A stretch of 15,401 nt of DNA from an uncultured Comamonadaceae bacterium (GTDB lineage Bacteria > Pseudomonadota > Gammaproteobacteria > Burkholderiales > Burkholderiaceae_C): assembly GCA_937893415.1 (NCBI GenBank), contig CALBWZ010000185.1, forward strand, positions 1 through 15,401, in the 5' to 3' direction. The notes under the pieces were generated by a model. The model made no database searches. It was not told the origin of the DNA and saw only the letters and a list, made by a program, of their open reading frames with translations. Below are positions 7,905 to 15,071 of the stretch, piece after piece; position 1 is the stretch's first letter; every line of letters begins with the position of its first letter. The position numbers and the translations under genes were made by a program.

Positions 7905-10418
7905 ATGGCCGCCACAGACGTCTCCCCACTTCCCCTGCGCGACCTAAAGGTCGTTGACTTTGGCCAATACATGGCCGGCCCTGCTGTGGCCATGATCTTG
8001 GCAGACCTCGGCGCCACCGTGGTGCACATTGACCCACCGGGTGGGCCCCTGTGGGACAGCCCAGCCAACGCCACGTTGAACAGAAACAAGCTCATCATCA
8101 CGGTTGATTTAAAAAGCGCAGAGGGGCTAGAGCAGGCCAAAGCGTTGATCGAAGAGGCCGACATCGTGATTGAAAATTTCCGCCCTGGCGTGATGACGCG
8201 CATGGGACTCGACTTCACGGCATTGCGCGTGGACAGGCCGGAACTGATCACACTGTCCATACCTGGCTTTGCATCCAACGATGAGCTGCGCCGGGATTGG
8301 CGCGCATTTGAAAGCGTCATCAATGCGCAGTCAGGCGTGTTTACAGACATGGGTCTCAACCGTGTTTTGATGGGTATCAACCCATCGTTTTCTCCATTGC
8401 CGTTGGCCTCTGCCTACGGCACCATGTTGGCCGCGTCTGCCGTTGTCTTGGCTTTGCAAGCACGAGAGCGGACAGGGCTTGGCGACCAAGTGGAAGTGTC
8501 ATTGGCATCGGCTGTGATGGAAGGCTTAAGCTACAACTCCATCAAAATCGAAAACTGCCCAGAGCGCTATAAAACACAGCGCGAAAAGGAAATAGAGCGC
8601 CGCCGCACAGAAGGCTTGCCCATGAACCTGTCCTACGAGGACTTGCAAGAATTACTAGACCCGTTCTACCGCAGCTACAAGTGCAAAGACGGGCGCATGT
8701 TTTATGTCGTGTGTCCAAGTCACAAGCACCATGCCAAGCGCTGTTTGCAAGCGTTGGGGATTTACGATGAGCTGGTGGCTGAAGGTTTGGGTGAGGAAGA
8801 GGACACGTACCTGCCAGTCGCCAAATGGACCAGCGATGTGTCGCTGGGCGTGTACCCGCTGCCCAAAGTATGGGCTGATCGCATCTCAGCTCGCATGAAA
8901 GAAGTGTTCATCACCCGCACAGCCAAAGAGTGGGAGCGTATTTTTGGACGCGGTAAATTTCCTGGTGCACCTCACCGCTGGCTACAAGAGTGGATCAACG
9001 ACGACCACGCGGAAACCTCAGGACTCATGCTGGAAGTTGACGACCCTGTATACGGCCCCATGATTCAGCCAGGGCCAATGATCTGGTTAGAGGAAAGCGC
9101 GCGCACCATGGTGACCCCGAAACCACGCCGCATGGTGAGCTACGCCACAGCGCTTGCAACCCTGGCTGCTATTGAAACCAAACTGCCACGCGTACGTCAA
9201 AAAAATGCCAGAGATGGCTGGCTAGACGGCGTGCGCATTCTGGACTTGTGCAACGTCATTGCCGGGCCGCACTCAGTAGCCTACTTGGCTAGATTTGGTG
9301 CAAAGGTCATCAAGCTAGACCCTGCCAAGCCGTTTTATGACTGCTGGAACACCGTCATTTTTGGCATGTCGCACATGCGCGGTAAACAATCGTTGCTGAC
9401 CGACATCACCAAGCCTCAAGGACGAGCCATTCTTGAGGACCTCATAAAAGCCAGCGACGTCATCGTATGGAACGCGCCAGACCGCCAGGTTGAGTCCATG
9501 GGCCTAGACGAGGTCAGCCTGAAAAAATTAAACCCAGACGCTATTTTTTGCAAGCTTGATTGCTTCAGTGGCCCACTGCCAGGCCCTCGCTCAGGCTACC
9601 TGGGCTATGACGATTTGGTGCAAGCCACCACTGGCATCATGACCCGCTTTGGCGGCTCTATGGATACGCCTGAAGAGCATGCGCATGTGGGCACGATTGA
9701 CGTCATGTGCGGATTTGGTGGCTCATTGGGCATTGCCACCGCGCTGTACCAAAAGCTCAAGACTGGCCGCACTGGACGCGCGCGCACCTCGCTGTCGGCG
9801 TTGAGCAATTTGGCGCAATTGCCATTTTGTTACGACTACATACGCCGCGGTCTGTTTGACGAACCTGCAGGCCGTGAAGTGGTTGGCTACGACGCACTGG
9901 CACGTTTCTACTACACCTCCTCGGACCGTTTTGTATTGCTCAGCGCCTACCCAGCGGACTTGCCACGTTTAGAGACAGTGCCAGGCTTAGAGGGCATATC
10001 AGCGCTCGACCCACTTGAATATGCCGCGTTCTTAGCGCAAGCATTTATGACAGCCCGCGCCGCCGATTGGGTAGAGCGCTTGCAAGCCGCCGACATTGGC
10101 GCAGCAATCTGTGAAAACATCGAATCTATTCGAGCCTACAACACCCGACCGGCAGACGGCACACCGGGCACTGACAAAGGCAGTTATGCATTTTCAGAGT
10201 TTGCCGACCACCCCAGCGGTCACGTTGTTACGCAATTAGACCCGTTTGCAGTCAGGCCTAGTAGAGGCAAAATTTACGCTTTAAAACCAGCTGAAAAATA
10301 CGGCGCATCGACACGCCAAGTGCTGATGGACTTGGGAAAAACCAATGAAGAGGTTGACGCCTTGATTGACAGCGGCATAGCCAGCGAGAGCTGGAGCGAG
10401 CAGTACCTGCCAGACTAA
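7905..10418 (+). CDS. dddD: DddD-like DMSP CoA-transferase/lyase (two fused class III CoA-transferase domains)
   Basis: The 837-residue protein contains two CaiB/BaiF (class III) CoA-transferase domains in tandem, about residues 10-420 and 438-837. Each begins with the family start: LRDLKVVDFGQYMAGPAVAM at 11-30, and GVRILDLCNVIAGPHSVAY at 442-460. In domain 2 the motif GYLGYDDLVQATTGIM places the nucleophilic aspartate at Asp569. In domain 1 the equivalent position (AFESVINAQSG) is Glu136, so only the second half should form the covalent acyl intermediate. DddD enzymes have this fused architecture and active aspartate in the second half. They transfer CoA from acetyl-CoA to DMSP and release dimethyl sulfide and 3HP or 3HP-CoA. 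The adjoining dddC- and dddA-type genes complete the pathway. The ATG at 7905 fits the domain start, though no clear ribosome site precedes it. Fused CaiB proteins of unknown substrate exist; the CoA-transferase family is certain and the DMSP substrate is likely from context. Confidence 0.78.
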   Translation: MAATDVSPLPLRDLKVVDFGQYMAGPAVAMILADLGATVVHIDPPGGPLWDSPANATLNRNKLIITVDLKSAEGLEQAKALIEEADIVIENFRPGVMTRMGLDFTALRVDRPELITLSIPGFASNDELRRDWRAFESVINAQSGVFTDMGLNRVLMGINPSFSPLPLASAYGTMLAASAVVLALQARERTGLGDQVEVSLASAVMEGLSYNSIKIENCPERYKTQREKEIERRRTEGLPMNLSYEDLQELLDPFYRSYKCKDGRMFYVVCPSHKHHAKRCLQALGIYDELVAEGLGEEEDTYLPVAKWTSDVSLGVYPLPKVWADRISARMKEVFITRTAKEWERIFGRGKFPGAPHRWLQEWINDDHAETSGLMLEVDDPVYGPMIQPGPMIWLEESARTMVTPKPRRMVSYATALATLAAIETKLPRVRQKNARDGWLDGVRILDLCNVIAGPHSVAYLARFGAKVIKLDPAKPFYDCWNTVIFGMSHMRGKQSLLTDITKPQGRAILEDLIKASDVIVWNAPDRQVESMGLDEVSLKKLNPDAIFCKLDCFSGPLPGPRSGYLGYDDLVQATTGIMTRFGGSMDTPEEHAHVGTIDVMCGFGGSLGIATALYQKLKTGRTGRARTSLSALSNLAQLPFCYDYIRRGLFDEPAGREVVGYDALARFYYTSSDRFVLLSAYPADLPRLETVPGLEGISALDPLEYAAFLAQAFMTARAADWVERLQAADIGAAICENIESIRAYNTRPADGTPGTDKGSYAFSEFADHPSGHVVTQLDPFAVRPSRGKIYALKPAEKYGASTRQVLMDLGKTNEEVDALIDSGIASESWSEQYLPD

Positions 10419-10435
10419 AACAGCAGCGACTCACC

Positions 10436-10477
10436 GCCAAGTGCGCACGCTTACCTGAACCAGTGTGGGCGCTTGGC
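10436..10477 (+). repeat. Inverted repeat just after dddD
   Basis: The arms GCCAAGTGCGCAC (10436-10448) and GTGGGCGCTTGGC (10465-10477) pair over 13 positions with one G-U wobble and one mismatch, around a 16-base loop. It begins 17 bp after the dddD stop codon, where a terminator is expected, but no T-run follows. It may still cause termination or protect the mRNA 3' end. Confidence 0.5.
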
Positions 10478-10664
10478 ACAATTCAACACCGCACGCGCGT
10501 CTTAGACCGTGCGCGTTGAGGCGAACCCAATAACCTGCCAACTGGGTTGCCAACAACAAGCGCACAGGCAACCCCTATGCACAAGCGGTGGGGGCAGCCG
10601 GGTGGTTCATGTACATGAGCTGTTGGTGACAGCTACCTGTACAAAGCGAACATGCATCACAGCG

Positions 10665-10691
10665 TGTTGGCAACGCCACCCATTGCCAACA
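10665..10691. repeat. Perfect 9-bp inverted repeat TGTTGGCAA / TTGCCAACA
   Basis: The arms at 10665-10673 and 10683-10691 are exact reverse complements around a 9-base spacer. A further copy of TTGCCAACAA occurs at 10546-10555, so the motif appears three times within 150 bp. It is not beside a gene start and has no T-run; its role is unknown. Confidence 0.5.
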
Positions 10692-10740
10692 AGTCATCCT
10701 AAACGCATCACATACCCAAGCCTTACACAGGACGCCACGC

Positions 10741-10767
10741 ATGGGGATGGGGATGGGGATGGGGATG
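10741..10767 (+). repeat. ATGGGG tandem repeat (4.5 copies), G-quadruplex candidate
   Basis: Four perfect ATGGGG units are followed by ATG. This gives four runs of four guanines separated by uniform two-base AT loops (10743-10764), an ideal G-quadruplex-forming sequence on the plus strand. It lies about 320 bp after dddD and 450 bp from the thiE stop, outside any convincing gene. Confidence 0.9.
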
Positions 10768-11219
10768 TGACAGCGATGCCACTTTCTACAAGTAGGGGCC
10801 GCTTTACGACAACAACCTAAGGTTCATTCGCTTGGCGTTTTCGCGTAGGTACAACATGGGAAATCAAGCATTTTTAATACCGGCACATGCAGACATGAAC
10901 GTCTAAAAAACCAATTGAATCGCTGGCACACATGTACCAAACCATTGCGGTATGAAGAACCACCTACGAACCAACCAGCCCTCGCAGCAGCTGGGACCTC
11001 ATGCCAGCATCAGCATTTAAAAGGATACAAGTTGGCACCCCGACAACGTTGCAACGCGCCAAGGGTCTCGATGTAGGGCAACCGAACAGACCAGATGCAG
11101 GCCTCAGCTCATCTTGTCAACGCTGGGATTTTGACATTCAAACTACCAACGCACATAAGAATTTGTCAGTTACAAAGGACGGGACAACCAAGTGGTATGT
11201 CCGCCCTTAATCAAATGCC

Positions 11220-12155
11220 TCAAAAACGAACATCAGGCGTCTGGTTGTCCATCAATGCTTGCAAGCTGCGCACAGCCAACTCAGGGTCGTTGGCTCCAGT
11301 GATGGCCCTCACCACAGCGATTGAACCCACGCCGCTTTGCATCACCAGCGGAACATGAGCCTCGCTGATACCGCCAATGGCAACCAGCGACATATGTTGC
11401 ATGAGCTTGGCATAGGCGTTCAGCCTGCCTAGGCCTTGCGGTGCGGTCTCCATACGCTTAAGCGTGGTCGGAAACACCGCCCCCATGGCTAGGTAGCTGG
11501 GTCTGTAAGCCGCTGCCCGCATCATTTCATGGTAGCCATGCGTACTCAGTCCAAGGCGCAGTCCTGACTGACGCAGCAGCGCAATGGGCGCCTCGTCCAT
11601 GTCTTCTTGACCAAGGTGCACCCCATAGGCGCCCTCATCTATGGCCGTTTGCCAATGGTCGTTGATAAACAGCAAACTTGGTGTGCCTTTGACCGCGTGA
11701 ACAGCGCTTTGCACCTCTCGATGAATGGCATCGTTGTCCTCAGATTTAAAACGCAGCTGTATGGTCTTGGCCCCTGCTGCTGCCATGCGCGACACCCACT
11801 GCGCGTCAGGCACAACGACGTACAAGTCCAAAGCTTTAGGGCATGTTGCAAAGTCATCAAGGCTGGGCTCGGTTTGCAGGCCAAAATCTGGTGCATGCGT
11901 TGGCCAGTCAGCCATTGAAAACTCGCCCATACGCAAGGTCTGAGTAGTCCAAGCGTTGGCTACGCATTGGGCATCATGCTCTATAAAACCTAGCATGCGA
12001 CACGCTTGCAACACCGCTGCGTGCTCGGTACTCAAACCCGCATCCCTGCTGTGAACGGCTTGCTCATAGGCCAGGGTTTCGCCTGCAGCCATAGCGGCAT
12101 GGTGTTTGGCCAACTCGTTGGCAATATGGACAGCTGGAGCCGTATTGGGTGTCAT
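11220..12155 (-). CDS. thiE: Thiamine-phosphate synthase ThiE with an extra N-terminal region
   Basis: ThiE joins HMP pyrophosphate and thiazole phosphate to thiamine phosphate. The start chosen is the ATG at 12155, which overlaps the thiG stop as ATGA and gives 311 residues; a TTG at 12167 is also in frame. Residues about 108-311 are the ThiE TIM barrel: LYVVVPD, TIQLRFK (131-137), LFINDHW (162-168), GVHLGQED (178-185), LGLSTHG (201-207), YLAMGAVFPTTLK and VAIGGISE (258-265). These hold the pyrophosphate and Mg sites. Residues 1-107 are extra, since ordinary ThiE has about 210 residues. This part is mostly helical and Ala-rich with a GFIEHDAQCVANAW segment, and I do not recognise it. It could be a degenerate domain or a remnant of a fused thiamine enzyme. 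The gene is last in the minus-strand thiamine operon, and no clear terminator follows (only a weak hairpin at 11182-11202). Confidence 0.92.
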   Translation of the reverse strand: MTPNTAPAVHIANELAKHHAAMAAGETLAYEQAVHSRDAGLSTEHAAVLQACRMLGFIEHDAQCVANAWTTQTLRMGEFSMADWPTHAPDFGLQTEPSLDDFATCPKALDLYVVVPDAQWVSRMAAAGAKTIQLRFKSEDNDAIHREVQSAVHAVKGTPSLLFINDHWQTAIDEGAYGVHLGQEDMDEAPIALLRQSGLRLGLSTHGYHEMMRAAAYRPSYLAMGAVFPTTLKRMETAPQGLGRLNAYAKLMQHMSLVAIGGISEAHVPLVMQSGVGSIAVVRAITGANDPELAVRSLQALMDNQTPDVRF

Positions 12156-12958
12156 GTGTGGTGCCAAAAAGGTGTGCCTAAAACAGGCGTACTGGGTTGT
12201 GCGTTGTCTTGTGATTGCATGGCGCCTGATAAAAAAGCAGCCCTACCTGCAAGCACGGCGTTGGCAAATGCCTGTGCCATCACAACAGGGTCTTGAGCCA
12301 ATGCCACTGCGGTATTGAGGAGCACTGCGTCATAGCCCCACTCCATCACTTGGCAAGCGTGCGATGGCAAGCCCAAACCGGCGTCAATGATCATGGGTAC
12401 ATCCAAGCGCTCTCGCAGCGTTCGCAGCGCGTAAGGGTTGATGGGGCCTTTACCGGTGCCTATGGGCGCGGCCCACGGCATCACAGCTTGACAGCCCACA
12501 TCGACCAGGCGCTGGCACAACACCAAGTCGTCGGTGGTGTAAGGCAACACCTTAAAGCCCGCCTTGATGAGTGCACTGGCGGCCGCTGGCAGGTTGACCG
12601 TGTCTGGCTGCAAGGTGTAGTCATCGCCTATGAGCTCAAGTTTTATCCAGTCAGTCTCAAACACTTCTCTGGCCATTTCAGCAGTGGTAATGGCTTCTTG
12701 TAGGCTGTGACAACCGGCCGTATTCGGCAACATGGGCACATTGGCTTGGCCTAATAAATTCCAAAAACTTTGCGAGACTTCGCCACCGCTGCCTGTTTGT
12801 CTGCGCAAGGAAGCCGTGAGCATGGCTGGCGCGGAAACCCGCACAGCCTCAAGCAATACATGGGGCGACGGGTAGCGCGAGGTTCCCAGCATAAGGCGGC
12901 TATTGAAAGTCTCACCATACAGAGTCAGCACATCGTTGGGCGGTGTATGTAATGTCAA
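12152..12958 (-). CDS. thiG: Thiazole synthase ThiG
   Basis: ThiG builds the thiazole phosphate ring from deoxyxylulose 5-phosphate, dehydroglycine made by ThiO and sulfur carried by ThiS thiocarboxylate. The 268-residue protein has the family motifs RLMLGTSRYPS at 21-31, the Schiff-base lysine Lys106 in DWIKLELIGDD, VLPYTTDD, and the phosphate-binding PWAAPIGTGKG (161-171) and IIDAGLGLPSHA (190-201). The frame begins with TTG (12958) because no ATG occurs before the conserved core. An AGAGG lies only one base upstream of it, so the true start could be the GTG nine codons further in. The C-terminal tail of about 20 residues is unusual and overlaps the upstream TTG-start form of thiE. The gene starts 5 bp after the thiS stop. 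Confidence 0.95.
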   Translation of the reverse strand: MTLHTPPNDVLTLYGETFNSRLMLGTSRYPSPHVLLEAVRVSAPAMLTASLRRQTGSGGEVSQSFWNLLGQANVPMLPNTAGCHSLQEAITTAEMAREVFETDWIKLELIGDDYTLQPDTVNLPAAASALIKAGFKVLPYTTDDLVLCQRLVDVGCQAVMPWAAPIGTGKGPINPYALRTLRERLDVPMIIDAGLGLPSHACQVMEWGYDAVLLNTAVALAQDPVVMAQAFANAVLAGRAAFLSGAMQSQDNAQPSTPVLGTPFWHHT

Positions 12959-12963
12959 ACCTC

Positions 12964-13176
12964 TTATCCGCCTGTAATGGGTGCGACCAATTCAACTCGG
13001 TCATTGTTGACTAACACGTAGGCAGCGTAATTGCCGCGCGGTACAAACTGCAAATTAACGGCTGCTGCAAACGGTGGTTTGATTGCCGCGCACGCAACGG
13101 CGTCGGCCAAGGTTGCACCTGTTGCCAATGTTTGCGGCACATGGTTGATGCGTACTTGTATGGTGGTTTCAGTCAT
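12964..13176 (-). CDS. thiS: Sulfur-carrier protein ThiS
   Basis: The 70-residue ubiquitin-like protein ends in the required Gly-Gly (APITGG), which is adenylated by ThiF and converted to a thiocarboxylate that delivers sulfur to ThiG. The sequence starts TIQVRINHVPQTL, continues through a typical TLADAVACAAI helix and a RGNYAAYVLVNNDRVELVAP segment. The gene overlaps the end of thiO by 8 bp and is followed after 5 bp by thiG, so translation is probably coupled. No thiF gene is in the window; the activating enzyme must be elsewhere. Confidence 0.95.
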   Translation of the reverse strand: MTETTIQVRINHVPQTLATGATLADAVACAAIKPPFAAAVNLQFVPRGNYAAYVLVNNDRVELVAPITGG

Positions 13177-14254
13177 GGGTAAATTTCAAGTTAAATTGCG
13201 TTGCCAAGGTTGATGTCTGGTGCTGTACCCACTCCGCCACCACGTCCAACATGGCAGGCGCAATCAAAAAACCATGGCGGTACAGGCCATTAATTTGCAA
13301 GCTGCGAGGGGTGAGGCAACGAACCGCAGGCAGGTTGTCAGCCAGCGTGGGCCTTGCTTGCGTGGCTGCTTCAAGAATGCGGGCCTCGGCAAAACCACTG
13401 TGCACGGTATAGGCTGCGCTGAGCAACTCAAGCGTTGAGCGCACACTGACCGGTGAGGTATCCTCGGTTTCAATTTCAGTCGCACCAATCACAAACACAT
13501 GGTTTTCTTTGGGCGCTATGTAAATGGGGTAGCGTGGGTGAATCAAACGGGTGGGACGCTGCAATGTGACATCTGGTGCGTGCAGGCGAATAACCTCACC
13601 CCGCACGCCACGTAAATCTGACCAGGCTGTGCGAGCCCCCAAACCACGGCAATCGAATACCCAGTCAGGCTGGCCAGCTTGCCCTGGCTTAAAGTCATCG
13701 ACTGAGCGTGGGCTGTTCCACAACACGTGCACGCCTTGCTCGTTCATGCCTTGCAACAACGCATCTAGCAACTGCCGGTTGTCTAACTGCGCCTCGCCAG
13801 GCAAGTACATGGCTTGGTCAAAACTGCTGCTGACAGCGGGCTCGTGGGCCCGCAAACTGGCTGAGTCCAAAAATTGTGCAGGCTGCAAGCATGGCAACTG
13901 CTGCTGGGAGCGCGCCAGCATGAGTGAGAACCGCTTGGCTTCAGCGGCGTCTTGCCGGTGCCATAGCACCAGTGTGCCATGTTGCTGAAAAAACACAGGC
14001 GCGGTCAGCGGGTCAATTAAAGCTGGCCAACGCGTTAACCCATAGTGGCCCATACGCACCACAGCCAACTCAGTAATCGCCGACTCGGCCAGCGGCGCGA
14101 GCATGGCGGCAGCCACGCGAGCAGCCGCGCCTTCGGCATTGGAGCCTTGCGCCTCGTACACAACCACGTCATGGCCCAACTGCGCCAGCTTATGCGCCAA
14201 CAACCTGCCCATTAAGCCTGCGCCTAAAACCACACTGGACACTTGCTTGGTCAT
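13169..14254 (-). CDS. thiO: Glycine oxidase ThiO (FAD-dependent)
   Basis: ThiO oxidises glycine to dehydroglycine, the C-N donor for the thiazole ring; it replaces ThiH in aerobic bacteria. The 361-residue protein has the FAD-binding start VVLGAGLMGRLLAHKLAQLG with a conserved Glu34 in VVVYEA. This is followed by the AAARVAAAMLAPLAE segment, matching the A-A-G-M-L-A-P-x-x-E motif of ThiO/DAAO enzymes. The later FDCRGLGART and RPTRLIHPRYPIYIAP segments belong to the same family. It has an AAGGAG ribosome site (minus strand, 14263-14268) 8 bases before the ATG. It follows the SDR gene after 19 bp and overlaps thiS by 8 bp. Confidence 0.9.
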   Translation of the reverse strand: MTKQVSSVVLGAGLMGRLLAHKLAQLGHDVVVYEAQGSNAEGAAARVAAAMLAPLAESAITELAVVRMGHYGLTRWPALIDPLTAPVFFQQHGTLVLWHRQDAAEAKRFSLMLARSQQQLPCLQPAQFLDSASLRAHEPAVSSSFDQAMYLPGEAQLDNRQLLDALLQGMNEQGVHVLWNSPRSVDDFKPGQAGQPDWVFDCRGLGARTAWSDLRGVRGEVIRLHAPDVTLQRPTRLIHPRYPIYIAPKENHVFVIGATEIETEDTSPVSVRSTLELLSAAYTVHSGFAEARILEAATQARPTLADNLPAVRCLTPRSLQINGLYRHGFLIAPAMLDVVAEWVQHQTSTLATQFNLKFTHD

Positions 14255-14273
14255 AGAGGCATCTCCTTGACAC

Positions 14274-15071
14274 TCATGGCATCACCAAACCGCCATCGAC
14301 GGTCAGAACTTGCCCAGTCATAAAACGACTCCAATCAGACGCCAAAAACATCACGGGGCCAGCCACGTCGTCTGGTGTGGCCATTCTCCCCAGCGGCGTT
14401 TGTGCAATCAAGCTGTCCTTAACGGCCTCTTTGGTACTGCGACTGGAGTCCGTCGGGCTGACCAAGCCCGGTGCCACACAGTTAACCCGGATACCCAAGG
14501 GCCCCAACTCTACAGCCAAGTTTTTGCTAAACCCAAGCAGTGCAGACTTGGCGGTTGTGTAGGCGTGGTAGGCCACACTGGGCCTGTCGCACAAGTCACT
14601 CACCATGTTGATGATGCTGCCCTGCGCCCGCTGCCTAAAGTGTGGCAGCACCGCCTGACTGGTGTTGTATGCGCTGAGAACAGCACCGTCAAACTGGCTT
14701 TGATAGTCCTGCCAAGGCACACCCCAAAAACGCGCTCTGTTGTCCGGGTCGAAGGCATAAGGACTAAAGGCGTTGTTAACCACCACATCTATTCGCCCCA
14801 GTTCGATCAAAGCCTGAGTGACCATGGCATTGACAGCCCCCAAGCAGCGAACATCTGCAGCGATGGGCAACGCATCTCCGCCTGATGCCTGCCCCAGTCG
14901 CTGGCATTCAGCCACCACCGCTTCGGCTGCCACAGCGTTACTTAGGTAATTAACAACCACAGTCGCACCTTCTGTGGCGAATGCTTTGGCTATGGCTGCC
15001 CCTATGCCACGGCTGGCACCAGTGACCACAATCACTTTGCCAACAAAGTTGCGCTGCGCCGTTGTGTTCAT
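14274..15071 (-). CDS. Short-chain dehydrogenase/reductase in the thiamine operon
   Basis: The 265-residue protein is a classical SDR. It has the cofactor motif TGASRGIG (17-24), VNNAF (98-102), the catalytic Ser158 in NMVSD and Tyr171-x-x-x-Lys175 (YTTAK). It ends with the usual FMTGQVLTVDGG. It closely resembles FabG-like 3-oxoacyl-ACP reductases, but its substrate is unknown. It sits between an ABC substrate-binding gene, which it overlaps as ATGA (15068-15071), and thiO, so it is translated as part of the thiamine operon. A role in processing a thiamine-related precursor (for example a hydroxymethyl pyrimidine or aldehyde intermediate) is an inference; a passenger role is the alternative. 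Confidence 0.88.
   Translation of the reverse strand: MNTTAQRNFVGKVIVVTGASRGIGAAIAKAFATEGATVVVNYLSNAVAAEAVVAECQRLGQASGGDALPIAADVRCLGAVNAMVTQALIELGRIDVVVNNAFSPYAFDPDNRARFWGVPWQDYQSQFDGAVLSAYNTSQAVLPHFRQRAQGSIINMVSDLCDRPSVAYHAYTTAKSALLGFSKNLAVELGPLGIRVNCVAPGLVSPTDSSRSTKEAVKDSLIAQTPLGRMATPDDVAGPVMFLASDWSRFMTGQVLTVDGGLVMP

Larger units (their letters stand above)
10419..11219. other. 800-bp gene-free region between convergent dddD and thiE
   Basis: No reading frame here has a ribosome site or resembles a known protein. The longest frames (10509-10820 and 11001-11210, plus strand) have odd low-complexity compositions, one of them reading through the ATGGGG repeat as Gly-Asp. The region contains several inverted repeats (10436-10477, 10493-10516, 10618-10634, 10665-10691), a 12-bp palindrome TCATGTACATGA (10607-10618) and a G-rich tandem repeat (10741-10767). 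It lies downstream of both neighbouring operons, so it is a shared 3' region that may hold terminators, an unannotated small RNA or debris of a lost gene. I see no transposase remnant. Confidence 0.6.

Noticed and set aside
10741..10767. The ATGGGG repeat as part of a CRISPR or telomere-like array
   Set aside because: The unit is only 6 bp with no spacers and the array is short; simple repeat slippage is enough to explain it.
10509..10820. A 103-codon plus-strand frame downstream of dddD
   Set aside because: It has a non-ATG start without ribosome site, biased composition and a Gly-Asp run created by the ATGGGG repeat.
11182..11202. Hairpin GGACAACC / GGTATGTCC as the thi operon terminator
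   Set aside because: The stem is short with a bulge and no T-run follows on the minus strand.
11001..11210. A 69-codon plus-strand frame before thiE
   Set aside because: No ribosome site, no recognisable domain, and it is convergent with thiE with no promoter visible.
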